A stretch of DNA of 64,000 nucleotides from contig LSRX01000334.1 in NCBI GenBank assembly GCA_001939145.1, positions 10,736 to 74,735 on the forward strand. The letters are read 5' to 3'. Under the pieces are notes generated by a model that worked only from the letters and a program-made list of their open reading frames with translations, was not told the DNA's origin and searched no databases. This document shows, piece by piece, positions 10,659 through 22,528 of the stretch. How positions within the stretch are numbered: the first letter of the stretch is position 1; each line of letters opens with the position of its first letter. The translations under genes were made by a program, and so were the position numbers. The DNA comes from Symbiodinium microadriaticum. Taxonomy: Eukaryota; Sar; Dinophyceae; Suessiales; Symbiodiniaceae.

Positions 10659-11160
10659 GGAAGTCCGGACCGCCGTGCTCAAAGCAAGGCGAGGTCCTGG
10701 CGTCCATCGCCCGGAGAAGCACTCCGGCCACTTTGTTTCGATGTAAGCGTTAGAACAGAGACATCTCCTTTGCTCTAAGAGCACCACGAGCAGAGATTAG
10801 AGCAGCCTCTATATCAGCCATGTTCTAAAGGCGGCTGCCCAAGTTCTGCTACATATGGTCGTTCCGGCATGGAGATGACGCGAAAATAGAAGCCCTTTTG
10901 AGGGTTTGGGGAAGGAATGATGGAATATGACCAGCATTGACCAACTCAGGCTGCCCTGCCTTGCTTTGGAGCTTAAGCAGACTATGGAGTACTGGGAGAT
11001 ATAACTTTGGCGGATGAAGATTGCAGAGATGTTTTGAATTTATCGCAGTCCTGCTTTGACCGAGCCGCAGGGGCCGCAGCGTTACTCACTGCCCGCACAG
11101 CCCGGATTTTGTCGCTGGCAGCGACTGTTGGGTTATCTACGCGAGTGACTCGCAGTAATC

Positions 11161-11261
11161 CTTAGTAGTTGAGAAGGTAACCTTTAACCTTTTTGGGCTT
11201 ATATACTCCTACCATGATGGAAAGGTTAACTGATTTTGGGCTAGGGTACTCAGCCCCTAAG
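11161..11261. mobile_element. Family H palindromic element with target duplication
   Basis: Ends CTTAGTAGTTGAG and CTCAGCCCCTAAG with AACCTTTAACC and GGTTAACTG arms, flanked by AATC at 11157-11160 and 11262-11265. Follows the minus-strand stop at 11282. Confidence 0.75.
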
Positions 11262-11281
11262 AATCACTCGTGCAATGTGTT

Positions 11282-11900
11282 TCAGAGTTCCTCTCGAGCT
11301 GCCAGGTAGATGATGTGATGAAGAAGTACCACGGCACGCTGCAGGACTTCCTGAGACGGCTCGCTGCCGCATGATGCGACATAGAAGGCCTCTAAGGCCG
11401 GGAGAAATCTGTGGACATCTTCATCTGATAGCCCCACCTTCGAGCAGGCCTTCCATTCAAGCCCTCGCCTAAGGCACCTTAGCCACAGTAGTGTTTGGTG
11501 GGGGATCCTGGTGGACCCTCTGGGAAGTCTGGAAGAATACCAACAAGCCCTGTCAGTTGAGTGTTCGTGGGTCACTTCCAGGAGGTTTATCGTCGATTCA
11601 GTGGCCGTGTCACGCCCCCTGGCGTCGCAACGCGGCCGTATGGTGATCCGATTTGGATCTCGGGAGTTGCCAGCTGTTCTAGAGTTTCGCTCAGAGCATC
11701 TGATCTGCAGTCACTGGAGTCTCTACAAGTTTTGGGCCATCCTTCGTATGTGTTCGGGATCCAGAGGCAAAATCCCGAAGCGGAGTCGTCCTCAGCAGGA
11801 AATCCTTTAAAAGCCGTCGACAGCCTTCGACTGTCCGCGGCAGATGCTGGTAGCGACGAGTTGAACCGCGCCAGACACGGCCAGTAGACACGAATCGAAG
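11282..11900 (-). CDS. Hypothetical protein, minus strand, 3' exons
   Basis: On the minus strand, about 11890-11594 is open and reads RFNSSLPASAADSRRLSTAF, SGFCLWIPNTYEGWPK and SDALSETLEQLATPEIQIGS. A second segment, 11464-11282, reads LEWKACSKVGLSDEDVHRFL and ends HHIIYLAAREEL plus a stop at 11284-11282. A splice between them (acceptor before 11464) is likely but the donor was not fixed. Plus-strand frames over 11511-11887 are also open, so strand is inferred from the helical, well-formed minus product of the second segment. The stop is followed at once by a family H element. A further open minus frame at 11155-10984 (RVDNPTVAASDKIRAVRAVS) may be another exon or may be chance. Confidence 0.4.
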
Positions 11901-11929
11901 CGGTTCGGGGCCATCCTCCTTAATCCGAA

Positions 11930-12640
11930 ACCCTGAATCCGAAACCCTCAACCTTAAAAAGCCTAAAACCCTAAACCCTTCAAACTCCCGATCTTCTCCC
12001 TCAAAGCCGTCGCGTCTCAAACCCTTCGCGACTTGCCCCAGGCAAAGTTCATGTCCTTCGGCGAGTTCCAGGAGCTCCCTCTTGGGCCGAGTAAGGAAGG
12101 ATCCCCAGGTCACATGGAGGTTCCTGGGTGGTTATAAGGAGGGCTTAGAAGTAGGATAGCTCGAGTTCCAGCTTTTTTTTGAAGAAGAAGAAATCCGACT
12201 TATACTGACCCATGAACCCCCAAGCAAGCCTCTATAGCCCTATAGAAGCCCTTACAAATCCCTTTATAAGGAACCTATAGAAACCCTATTATAGACGCCT
12301 TTCTCGTATACAGACCCTTTTGTTTAGGAACCCAAACAGAAGCCCATATATGGACCCCTTTACGGAGCCGAATAAACCCTAAACCCCTAAACCCCAAAGA
12401 GCCCTAAACCCTAAACCCCAAAGAACCCCAAAGAACCCTAAACCCTGAAACCCCATGAACCCCCCAGGCCCAGCCCAGGGACCCGACTTTCGGAGCTTCG
12501 CAGCCCCCCAGGATAAACCTTAAAACCCTAAACCTTAAACCCCAAATCCTAAACCCTGAAGCCCTAAACCCTAAAACCCCAAATCCTAAACCCTAAACCC
12601 CAAAGAACCCTAAACCCTGAAACCCTAAAACCCCAAAGCC
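11930..12640 (-). repeat. CCCTAAA-type blocks
   Basis: Main runs at about 11930-11985, 12370-12470 and 12510-12640. Between them, 12030-12110 reads like an exon on the plus strand (AKFMSFGEFQELPLGP). Confidence 0.7.
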
Positions 12641-12720
12641 AGGAGCTCTGGGAGTCCTCGCACTCGCTGACGCCAGAGTTTACGCAGAGGACGGGGGCGA
12701 AGCAGATTCTAGCATTCTAC

Positions 12721-12722
<2 letters not shown>

Positions 12723-12757
<35 letters not shown>
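12723..12757. repeat. (TA)n microsatellite
   Basis: About 17 uninterrupted TA units. Confidence 0.9.
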
Positions 12758-12761
<4 letters not shown>

Positions 12762-13154
12762 TCTTACAGCATTATGTTATATTATCTTATATTACGTTAT
12801 AGCCCTATTCCGGTAACTTAGATTAAATCCCTTAAGAACGCAGTCTAAACAGAAGCATTCCGATTATGCGCGAGAGCCCAGCAGGTCTCCCTGAAGTGTA
12901 TTCTTGAGTTTCTGTGGGGACTGTAACCTACTGGTCTGATTACATGGTGTGGCCTTGTCTCTTGTGGGAGTTTGCAGAATACGGGAACCTACATAATAGA
13001 ATCCCGATACTCAGGACCCTTCAAGTAGAAGAATGTAGCCCAGTCTCCGCTTCCAACAGGCCGTTTTTCATTGGAAGCTCGGTTTTTTACTTCCTCGCGT
13101 TGCTGTCGTGGCATCCCACCGGAAGCAAGTTTCCTCAACCGTCCCAGGGGAAAT

Positions 13155-13330
13155 TTTAGACCCTAAACCCTAAAGGCCCTAATGGCCCTAAAGGCCCTAA
13201 ATGACCCTAAAGGCCCTAAACCCTAAATACCCTAAAGGCCCTAAACCTCAAGGGCCCTGAAGGCCAAGGCCCTAAAAGGCGCTAAAGGCCCTAATAAAGG
13301 CCCTAAATGGCCCTAAATGGCCCTAAACCG
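13155..13330 (-). repeat. CCCTAAA-type block with GGCC variants
   Basis: Most units are CCCTAAAGG or CCCTAAATGG. Flanked by an exon-like island at 13355-13430 (RVAMMTQSEEMLKTRFQ). Confidence 0.7.
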
Positions 13331-13439
13331 CCCGCTGCCAGCGACCTCTGGCTCTCCCAGGAGAGTCGGCTTCGCCTTTCGCGTGGCAATGATGACGCAG
13401 TCGGAGGAAATGCTGAAAACCCGCTTCCAGGCGGAAAAA

Positions 13440-13950
13440 AGGGGTTTTAAGGGTTTTTGGGGTATTCTAGAAATTTGGGTGTTCGGCTTGGGGTTTTAGG
13501 GATTTCGGGTTTAGGGCTCCTGGGACGTTTCGGGCTTGGGATTGAGGGCCATTGAGGGCCTAGGGATGAAAGAAAAGGACACTAATAGAGCACCCTAAAT
13601 AGTAGGATCCTTATTATAAGGGACCCCAAAATAAGGTACCCCCTACTTTTCGGAAAGTCCCGCCTGGAGAGATTTTGACTGTGGCAGTCTCTCGAAGCTA
13701 AGACAATCTTTTACAGAACCCCTCTCAAGAACTCTGATTTTAAACCCCACTCGGCTTAACGGAGCACCCTTTTATCGGGCCACTATCAGGCAGTTCTCCT
13801 AGGAATCTTCCTCCAGCTCGTGTTCGATGACAACAAGCCGAATGAGCAGCCTTGCGGGGGCTTGAGGGACTAGAGCTGCAGTTGGCTTTGAAGGGCTTTA
13901 GGGTTTAGGGCTGAGGGTTTAAGGTTTAGGGTTTAGGGTTTGGGGTCGAG
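13440..13950 (+). repeat. TTTAGGG-type blocks
   Basis: Runs at 13440-13570 and 13897-13950 on either side of a family G arm and a small exon-like island (LQLVFDDNKPNEQ, near 13815). Confidence 0.6.
13580..13663. mobile_element. Family G element, one arm
   Basis: ACCCTAAATAGTAGGATCC to TTTTCGGAAAGTCCCG; the other terminal repeat is absent. Confidence 0.55.
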
Positions 13951-14410
13951 GCTTCATTGTCAAGTGCAACCCCAGAATCAGAAGCCTTGAACATCGTCTG
14001 CTGACAGAAATACTCCTCTCGCCTCCAGATTGCTTGAAGGGAAGGGCATGGAGACCGCGCGAAACAGCAGCCGTTCACCAACTTCTCTTCTGGATGGGGA
14101 GGTCATCATATCTGAGTTTGGAAAGATAGCACAAGTATCCCCTCATAAGGGAGCCCTAGTTCGAAAGCATCTGATTATCAGGGCATACCACAACAAAGCC
14201 TCCGGTACTTGAGGCGAGACACCACATGCCGATACTTCTGTTGCAAGTTCGACCCGAAAGCTTTATTCTGGCACGTCTAGTCTAGCTTCTGTCGTAGCTC
14301 CCGGAGACAAAGTCGATGCCAGACATACGAAAGAGACACCAAGCCTGTGATCATGGGATCCTGGCTCACTACCTCTGGGGGCACTGTTGAGGATCAGGGG
14401 CGCTAAGTTA

Positions 14411-14617
14411 ATGAGTTCCGTAACCTTGCTTATTCTCTGCTTACTAAGTCCCGTCGCTCGTCTCGCTGGCAAGCCGCGTCCTTCGTCTCCGTTACAGATC
14501 ATCACCAGCCCCTTCACACTGTCTTGCGCTTGCCGTTCAGGAGATGAATTTCGTGGAGTTCCAACATGCTGCCGCTGCCTCAGAAAGTCGAGTTTGGTGG
14601 AAACCCGAGGTACGTGA
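14411..14617 (+). CDS. Possible small secreted Cys-rich protein
   Basis: A 68-codon frame begins at ATG 14411 with a clear signal-peptide-like start (MSSVTLLILCLLSPVARLAG) and ends with a Cys cluster (SCACRSGDEF, CCRCLRK). It could be a complete small secreted protein or the first exon of a longer gene. The minus strand is also open here, so this rests on the signal peptide alone. Confidence 0.3.
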   Translation: MSSVTLLILCLLSPVARLAGKPRPSSPLQIITSPFTLSCACRSGDEFRGVPTCCRCLRKSSLVETRGT

Positions 14618-16069
14618 GAGGGGAAAAGCCGGAAGCAGGGTCCACACTTCTGGACACTGCATGCATTCGTTTCGCTCAGAATGAGTCAAGCTGTGTCACC
14701 AGCTTCCTGCGCTTAGGTGGGTGTAGCTGCTTTCCTTCGCGGCCAATCGGCTCGCGGCCTGGCCGCCTCGCCCTCAGGAGAGAAGTTGTTGGAACTGTGC
14801 GGTAGGGGTGCTGACATCTTCTGCGACACCCACCAGGAAGCAACCTTTAGGACCGTGGTGCTCGAGGCGACCACCAAGGGCTAGTGTTATCAAGTGATGC
14901 TGCTCCTTTCAACTGCTGCTTCTCCTCTTCGGTGCTCGCTCGAACTGTTTTTTCATCGGCCAAGCGATCGACAAATTGGGGGCTGAAGGAAGGCTCGTGA
15001 AGGGGTTCTTTGCCTCGTCGACTCGGATCTGGCGAAAGCCAGCTTTCGTAGAGCTGTCGACGACAAGCGAAATCGATCGTGCTTTTCCGATGAAACGCAC
15101 AAGGATGGAGTGGAGGGATTTATCCGCGAGAAGCTGGTGCCCATTGCTCGTGGTCGCTGAAGACCAAAGGCATGATTTCTGGGGTCACGAGTGAGTCTCA
15201 CAATGTGGGTCAGGTTTCGGGGCTTGGGTTTTTTGAGGGTGCTGTGTTTGCATCGAGCTTGAAGAAGGGCACATGCATCTCCTTCCCTGGGCAGAACAAA
15301 ACCAAGAAGAAGCCTGCCAGGTGAACTGTGAGTGCGGCTGCGACGCGGTCCAGCACGGGGGCGAGATGTCTGGTTCCACACTTCCCGAACTCTCGAACAG
15401 CCCTGCTGAGAGGCTTCACGTTGGGATGAAAGTGCGACATGACCTGCACTTGTCTTTATGCTTCGTCCTTGCAAAGTTCTCGCGGATCGGCCTACCCCTG
15501 GCTTGCAAGCTCGGAACTGACAAGGGTTCCCGGGTTCCCTGCTTCTGTGCACGACTCTGTTAATGCACCTTGCCTCCTGAGTGCACAGAACTTTGCAGAG
15601 GAACGAACTTCCTATGACTGCAAGCAGATCATCAGATCAAAGGTCTGTCCACGGCTGCGAGGCTTGCATGCTGGAGGAATGTAAGCAGACAGAAACGCTT
15701 GTCTAGACGGCTCGCTTGAATACCGCCTCTCTCCAGTTCTCCTTCCTTCCCTCCCCTCTGTCTGCCGGGATCCACAGGCATGTACAAAGTGTTGCCTGCG
15801 CCAAAGACTTCGAACTTTTCGAGGACCTTCGAAAATGCTCGGGTTTGATTTGGATCGCCAGGGGCGGCCCAGAGCTGATTTCTCAGCCCATGCCTTGTGT
15901 CCAGGCTAAAGGGAGAGGAGGGTTTAGGGTTTAGGGTTTAGGAGGGATCATAAGGCAGCCCTTATCCACTGAAAGGCCTTCGCGGCTTCGAAGTCTTCAT
16001 CTTCTAAGTCATGGCTTGAGCTCCTCAGCAGGGCGCTGGAAATCCCACGACTCAGCCGGAAGGCGAAGA

Positions 16070-16150
16070 TACCCTGAACCCTAAACCCTAAAACCCTAAG
16101 CCCTAAAACCCTAAAACCCTAAACCCTAAAACCCTAAAACCCTAAACCTT
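16070..16150 (-). repeat. CCCTAAA-type block
   Basis: Ten or so units, CCCTAAA and CCCTAAAA. Confidence 0.8.
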
Positions 16151-16582
16151 ATACCCCGAGCATCGGCAACTCTGAGGACTCCTTGCGAGCGCCCTGCGAT
16201 GGAGTTTTCCCCTCCGGAGCCGGGTGAACATCACCCGAAGCTCCGGAGAAGCGCCCCCCCTTTTCTGGGCTTGCAGTGATTCCGAAAAAAATGGCAAAAG
16301 AACCCCCAAGAACGGGAAGGAAGCAACCTTTTTGCCGGCTTGACCTGTTGGATTGGAGTGGTGGGAAGGTCAGAAGTTTACACGCGCTGACAGCTGGTGG
16401 GAGGACAGGGAACTCCCCACCCCCCTCCCCCTCCTCCCCAACCCCCAAACAGCTCTCGTTCGGAGCTCAAGCCTTGGCACCAGGGACGTGGGGCCGGGCC
16501 AAGGGGGTACTTGGGCATCTTCACGTAGCCCACTTTGGATGAGCTCAAGGTCAGATCTGTCCCCGTCTGCCCTCGTCTCGCC

Positions 16583-16900
16583 ATGCAGCCCGTTCGTCTT
16601 CTGGTGCTGGTGTGCGCCGCGTTCGCGGAGGATGCGGTGCCTCTACCACCTCCGCCGGAAAACATGACGCTCGCACCAGTCCCTGAGCGCAGCCTGTCCG
16701 GCAGTGGCAGGTGGTCAAGGCTCCCCTCGTTCGCCCACAGATTGTCCGGCGTGACGCAGACAGAGGGCGTGTCCGGCTTCGGCAGGCTGTCGGCCAGCAT
16801 TCTGGCTGGCGCGTTCGTGGATGACACCGAAGAGCCGCCAGAAGAAGGTTTGGGACTTCTGCAAGTTGCGGATAATTGCACCGCTGCACCCTTAAACTAG
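16583..16900 (+). CDS. Putative secreted or membrane-targeted protein of 105 residues
   Basis: ATG 16583 opens a short hydrophobic leader (MQPVRLLVLVCAAFAED) followed by a Pro-rich segment (PLPPPPENMTLAPVPE), a Ser/Arg-rich middle and an acidic stretch (FVDDTEEPPEEGLGLLQV), ending at a stop at 16898-16900. Codons are GC-rich at third positions, unlike the surrounding repeats. The frame continues upstream without a stop, but the leader makes the internal ATG the likely start. The product could be a complete small secreted protein or the first exon of a longer one. No family recognised. A minus-strand frame overlaps it but gives an Arg-rich product without structure. Confidence 0.5.
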   Translation: MQPVRLLVLVCAAFAEDAVPLPPPPENMTLAPVPERSLSGSGRWSRLPSFAHRLSGVTQTEGVSGFGRLSASILAGAFVDDTEEPPEEGLGLLQVADNCTAAPLN

Positions 16901-18094
16901 ACTGCATCCTGTTTTATTGGTCTGGCCGAGAGCGCGTTCGTGTGGCTGCAGTTCTAGGTGCGGGACTCCTCGGCTTGGGCGTAGGCGCTGCGTAGACACA
17001 AGTCATTCACGACTCTTCTTTTCTCTGCAAGAAGCGCACCTCTCATTTCCAATTCACACCTAGTGATTATCAACCAGTAAGTACAATGCCCCTGCCTGAA
17101 AAGATGCGAAGCCACAAACGTGTAAAGTCGCCTAGGAACCAACTACGTATCTTGACAAGAACAGATCTCGCGTCCAACACACCTCTAGAAGCGGGGTAGA
17201 GTCTAGAAAGTGCGCCATGCGCGTCTTGCGGATGAACAGCAGTACGAGCCGCCAGCGCTTGGGGCCTAGCGATCTTCTGCACTGGGACTTTTGGGACCTT
17301 AGGACTTTAACTTTTTGGGGGGTTTCCTCCGGGTTTGTATTGTACGGCCAGAAGCGGTCATGTGCTTGGAACGATCACAGCCGGCTTTGACGTGGGGGTT
17401 TCTTGGCTTGTCGACGGCACGTACTCGTGAAGCCTGGAATGACTGGAATCCTGGATGCCTCAACTGCACTTTGCAGCTGGCGGAACTAAGGAGACGAGTG
17501 TCGAGCCAAGCGATGGCTACGGCTGCTGCCTTTGCGGTGTGGGGTATTTTTTCTTGACAGGGCTCTACATGGCCGCGCAGTCTCTGGGGCTCCAGTTGGG
17601 GCATCGGGGTTCGGCTTGAGGATGTGGGGTGCTGGGAGCTTGTGGGTTGGCAGAGCCTAGATCTATGGCCTAGTGCTCGGCAGGAGTGGTACAAAGGCTT
17701 GAGGCTTCATGAGAGTGGTTGCGCAGGCTGGCCTTAGCCTTTGGCACAAAAAAAGACCATGATGAGGGCAGAGCTTTGATCCTTAAAAGCCGCAGCTGCG
17801 CTCGGCCGCACGGAGGCGAGTGTCTTCCGAACATAACCACAGGACCGCTGCAGATCCACGACGACATCGAAATTCCCTGAGGCGCATGAGCCTCATAGAT
17901 ATATAACATAACCGAATAATAGTACGAATGAATCATGAACATTACTAACATTCATATTAAACAATCTCAGAAGGTATGAAAACATATTAAAAAATGAGGA
18001 AACAAACACTCGGCTCGATGAGGTCCGGGAGAGTGGCTCCAGGACAGGCTTCGACGCCCCGTGCGCTCCCTCGCAGGTTCGAGGGGGGAGCTTT

Positions 18095-18203
18095 GCCAAA
18101 GGCTCCATGTACCTTAATGGTAGATTCTTAGGCCTTAAAGGAGTCCCTATATAGGTACTTTAGGGCCTATGTATCTACTATATGGGTACATGGAGCCTTA
18201 GGG
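18095..18203. mobile_element. Family C element
   Basis: Same family as 4671 and 7846 (GCCAAAGGCTCCATGTACC to GGAGCCTTAGGG). CTTT occurs at both borders. Context not resolved as exon or intron. Confidence 0.7.
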
Positions 18204-18735
18204 CTTTCTGCTTTCGCGGAGCATGGGCCAGCGAATTTGAAGGGGCTCGGGTAAACCGGAGATCGATGACACACCATCCGCTTGATAGCCTTCCGAAAGC
18301 GAAAGAAGCCTGCTTAAAGATCCTTCCCGGAGATTGGTCAAGAACGACACTTCACCATGGCTGTTCCTCGTTGTTCTCGAACGTAACACAGTTCGTGCTG
18401 CTTCGCCCCTTCAGAGAGCAACTGTCTGATGGTTTTGTGGTAAACTGAGTGGTGATGGGACTGATGGGACGGTGGTCCGAGCCCACATTCCACTTCTAGG
18501 TGCCACAAGTTTTCGTTCGTTGCGTTGCCGCTTGGAGCTCGTTGTCCTCCTCTCAAATCCAGTGGCTTTTTTGTGCAGCTCCCACCGACAGCTTTCTTGC
18601 CCTTGCACATTTGTGAATTTGGCTCGGCTTGCTGCAGTGAGTCTGGACCTACACTTAGAGATGTGGCCGCTGCCCTCTTTTTTCGTCGTTTGAAGCGCAG
18701 AGAGCGCTTGCAGATGTGCCTTCTCTGTGTGGCCC

Positions 18736-19010
18736 ATGAGGCACTTACTGGGCCTTGCGTTGCTCGCCTGCCTGGCATGCAACCGCGGGGCTCTCAGTGT
18801 CCAAGAATTTGCATACAGCTGCAGAGTCGATCTTCCACGGAAGGAGCCTAATAGAGGAACCTCGACCGAAACCCTCGACCTGGCAGATTGCAGATGGACG
18901 AGCTCATGATCAGTTGCACAACGGCCGAAGTGAATTCCTGCCTTCAATCGCTCGTCTCAACAATGCTATGGGAGCAGTGATTAACTATCTAGAACCACGC
19001 TCAGAAGCCG
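18736..19010 (+). CDS. Possible secreted protein start, two exons
   Basis: ATG 18736 begins MRHLLGLALLACLACNRGA, a typical signal peptide, then FAYSCRVDLPRK. Donor-like GA follows at about 18842. Downstream, in a different frame, 18899-19000 reads LHNGRSEFLPSIARLNNAM, which also looks coding, so an intron of under 100 bases between them is likely but not placed. The gene would continue past the CCCTAAA block that starts near 19020. Confidence 0.35.
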
Positions 19011-19019
19011 TGGACCAAA

Positions 19020-19290
19020 CCCTAAACCCCTCAGCCCTAGACCCCGGATGGTCTGCTGATTGCTTGCGCGAACCCCTTTGTCAACCCTTGAAACTTGCTG
19101 GAACCCTAAACCCTAAGCCCTAAACCCCTAAACCCCTAAACCCCTAAACCCTAAACCATAAAAACCCCTAAACCCTTAAACCCCTAAAACTCCTAAACCC
19201 CTAAAACCCTCAAAACCCTAAAACCCTAAAAACCCTAAAACCCTAAACACCTAACAACCCTAAAACCCTAAAAACCCTAAAGCCCCGAAA
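19020..19290 (-). repeat. CCCTAAA-type block
   Basis: One of the longest blocks, about 30 units with seven- to nine-base variants. Confidence 0.85.
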
Positions 19291-19743
19291 TCCTCCCTAG
19301 GTGGCCCATCCTGGCTGGAGGCTCGGGGCCTGCGGACCTGCCGGGCCTCTGGGGATTGGAGGGTTCCCAGAGAGCCCCAATTCGTTCTTTATACGGTTTC
19401 TACCTGAGAGAGCCCAATAGGGAGGGTTTTAGGGCTTGGGGTTGAGGGCTTTAGGGTCTTAGGGTATAGTATAGGGTTATAGGGATTCCTTAGGATTGCG
19501 TTTTGTAGCGGCGTTCTCGAAGCCATCGTTTTGCAAGCTCTGAGCCCAAGACCTTGTAGTCAAACTCCTAAAAATTTGAAAAACCCCTTTTTGAGCCCAA
19601 AAAAGCCCCAGAAAAAACCTTTCTTGGAGCCCCTTATAAAGAGCCCCGAACAACGCCACCAATAAAGAGAAGCTAAAGAAAGGCGGCGACGGCCGCCTCC
19701 CGCCGCGGCGCTCTCGCTTCTGCGATGACTGCGCGCAGCCCTT

Positions 19744-19800
19744 GGGAGTTTCCGAAAATAAGGGGGTGCCTTATTTGGGGGTCCTTATGAGGGCACTTAC
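19744..19800. mobile_element. Family G fragment
   Basis: GGGAGTTTCCGAAAATAAGG followed by TGGGGGTCCTTAT; stops before the centre and is followed by a family E copy. Confidence 0.5.
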
Positions 19801-19803
19801 GAT

Positions 19804-19890
19804 AGGGGCCTTTAATAATTAGAATAGGGTTTGGGGTATATTATACCATACCTATAATAAGGAACTCCCAAACCCCTATTCTAATTAAGA
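19804..19890. mobile_element. Family E element joined to a family F element
   Basis: TAGGGGCCTTTAATAATTAG to CCTATTCTAATTAA. The right terminal GGCCCCTA is missing where family F begins near 19891. Confidence 0.6.
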
Positions 19891-19980
19891 TGGAGGAATG
19901 GGTTATTGGGCCTACTATAGGGGACCTTAAGTGGCTATCACAGGGATCCATTCCCCCATTCCCGACTAAGAACCAGGGAG
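19891..19980. mobile_element. Family F palindromic element, left end missing
   Basis: Contains GGAATGGGTTATTGGGCCTA and GGGATCCATTCCCCCATTCC, ending AAGAACCAGGGAG. The left CTCCCTGGTTCTTAG end is absent. Confidence 0.6.
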
Positions 19981-20027
19981 TTAGGGCCGCTTGCATTTTT
20001 GTCCCCAGCGCACATCCTCCTGTGCAA

Positions 20028-20093
20028 TATGGGTCTTTCCGAAAACTAGGGTACCTTATTTTGGGGTCCTTATAATAAGGATCCTGCTATTGA
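20028..20093. mobile_element. Family G element, one arm
   Basis: GGGTCTTTCCGAAAACTAGG to GGATCCTGCTATT. Confidence 0.5.
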
Positions 20094-21359
20094 GGTTTGC
20101 ATTTTTTCCCAGCGCCCATCCTGGGTTTAGGGTTGAGGGTTACAGGGGTTTAGGGTTTTAGGGGTTTTAGGGGTTTACGGTTTAGGGTCTAGGCAATATG
20201 TTTAGAGTATAGTAGAGTTACGGCACTGTACTGCTACAGCATCATTGCACAGTAGTAGTATTCATAGAGTCTTACTGCATTTTTTGTCGTTTTGACGGAG
20301 GTTTTTTTCGGCAAGCTGGCAGTGGCTTCATATGAAGAGTAAGGTAAAGGAAGGCTTGGTGTAGAAACGTGATTAAACTGGCCTTGTTCATGTGGAACCC
20401 CAAAATCAAAAAAAAGCTAAACCCCCAAGCCCTCTATACACCCGCAATAAGCTGCTACAAACGAGTTGGCAATGGGGATGTCCTGCACCAGCTCATCATG
20501 TCAACATGACCTGGCGCACCAACCTCTTCGCGAATCCGTATAAACCCTAAACCCCCAAACCCCTAAACCCCTAAACCCCCAAGCCCAAAACCCATTAACC
20601 TTAGGCCCTGAACAAACCTAAGCCCAGAACCCCTGAGCCCCAAACTTTATTGCCTGAAATAACAGACCCTACATCCCACTTCAAGCCCTAAAGCCCTGCA
20701 CCAGAAGTCCAGAACCCCTAAGCCCCCAAAGCCTAAACCCAAAACCAAACCCCCAAACCCTAAAGCGACAAAAAACCCAAAAAAACTTCAAACACCCTAA
20801 ACCCTGAAACCCCTAAGCACCAAGTCCCAAAGAAGCCCCCGAAGGCCTCCTGCCAGTGCTGAGGTCCTTCGCAGAAGCGGCCGAGGCGGCTGCAGTGGAT
20901 CCTGGTCGGAACGTCGTTCGCTACGAGGACGCACCAAAGCACCTTCGGGTTTTGGGGGGTTAGAGGTTTAGGGGGTTTAGGGGGTTTGGGGTGGCATTTG
21001 GGGTTTAGGGGGTTTAGGGTTTAGGGGGTTTAGGGTTGAGGGTTTACCGCTCGAAGGCAAAAGCGGGCCGATTTTGTAAGTTCTAAGCGGGGTATATAGC
21101 TACTCCCTGATTTTAACTGGATTTCTCCGAGTACAAACAGCCAACTTCCTTGTTTGGGAAGCCTCAGGGGGCATGCAGGGCTGGACCCGCTCGTGCTCTT
21201 GCATTGATTTTGGGTTCTTGTTGTTATTTCTATTACTAGGCTTCTTCTTCTTTTCCTGGTATTCTGATAGCTGATGATTCTTCGACACCAGTGTTCGAAA
21301 CATGCAGACAAATGTCGCGAGTGCCTCGGCCCACTTCGGCATGTGCAGTCGCGTCGCTA

Positions 21360-21440
21360 TGTTTCAGCAGGACAATCTGAAGATGACGGAGCTGCCGGAT
21401 GGGCTGAAGTACGCGGATGTGTGGGCGGCTGAGCCTACGT
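21360..21440 (+). CDS. Exon candidate
   Basis: Reads QQDNLKMTELPDGLKYADVW on the plus strand inside a frame open from 21302 to 21673. A minus-strand frame of 100 codons covers the same bases, so strand is uncertain. No family recognised. Confidence 0.25.
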
Positions 21441-21902
21441 CAACGTCACCAATTTTTTGCGCTTCTGGTATCCCACCATACACATCTTCAATGAGCTTCC
21501 TCAAAACAAATCCCCTGAAAAGGCCACCCGGTTGGACCCTTAGTCCTCGTGAAGATACGCGACCCCCCGACTTTCTGAATGGTTTGGGTATGACCAGAGC
21601 GGTCGTAAAACCAACCACAGTCCATACAAGGTCGACGAGACATTCATCGTCTGCGTCCGTGTTCAAGTATTGACAGTACTTGACAGGGCCTGTAGTAAAG
21701 CTTGCAAGGGTGATGGGATGCCATGTTGCGCTCCAATGCAGGTGCCAACATCTTCAAAAAGTGGGTCTCAGGTGCTAGGTTCCTAGCGACATGCCTCGTG
21801 ATGTCAGTGTTGCACGTTATGGTCCCGAAAAAGCAACCACGACCACGGAAAACTTGCATACATCGCGCTCATCTATAGAACGAAGCGACCAAAGACTCCC
21901 GA

Positions 21903-21942
21903 CACACAAACACACACACACACACACACAGACAGACAGACC

Positions 21943-21982
<40 letters not shown>

Positions 21983-22110
21983 CAGACACAGACACAGACA
22001 CAGACACAGACACACACACACACACACACATGGCGCAGACACACACCCCACTCAGTAACAGTTGAGCAATATTCAGACTATGTGTGTATATATATATATA
22101 CATATTATAC
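21903..22110. repeat. CA, GACA and CAGACA microsatellite cluster
   Basis: (CA)n, then (GACA)n, (CAGACA)n, (CA)n and a short (TA)n at 22085-22100. Confidence 0.9.
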
Positions 22111-22483
22111 ATATGAGGGGCCCTTTATTGGCCCTTAATAGTAGCCCTATTATAGCACCGCCCAATCTTGGATCCGAGCTGCCTTGAGGCGTCCCGGCAA
22201 AGGCGAGAGCCCCAAGCCTGGGACAAAGGCCGGAACGGGCGGCCGCGAGGTTTTGAAGACGCCAAGAAGTTTTGGAGGGTTTAGGCTTTTTGGTTTTGGG
22301 TTCTGGGTTTAGGGTGTTGGGTGCCGGGTTTTGGGCTTTGGGGATGACGGTTGCGGCGATGGCGATGGTGATGGTGATGCTTGCGGTGATCTGTCGTTTG
22401 TAGCGGTCATGGTTATGGTCCAGGGTTGTTGATGAGGATGTTGCTCGTTGCTGCTGCCATGGTCGTCGTTGTTGTTCTTGTAG

Positions 22484-22528
<45 letters not shown>

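Larger units (their letters stand above)
19300..21290. other. Gene-poor stretch
   Basis: Holds palindromic copies (families G, E, F), TTTAGGG blocks at 19420-19475, 20120-20195 and 20945-21045, and CCCTAAA blocks at 20535-20815. A GC island at 20830-20945 may be coding, but neither strand is convincing. Confidence 0.6.

Noticed and set aside
14953-15552. 199-codon minus-strand ORF
   Set aside because: Arg/Ser-rich with no domain; plus-strand and another minus-strand frame over the same bases look at least as good, so no gene call is made.
18411-18947. 178-codon minus-strand ORF
   Set aside because: Basic, low-structure product; the plus strand gives a better signal-peptide start at 18736.
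21791-22138. ORFs of Cys/Val/Leu or Thr/Gln/Arg runs on both strands
   Set aside because: Translations of the CA/GACA microsatellite.
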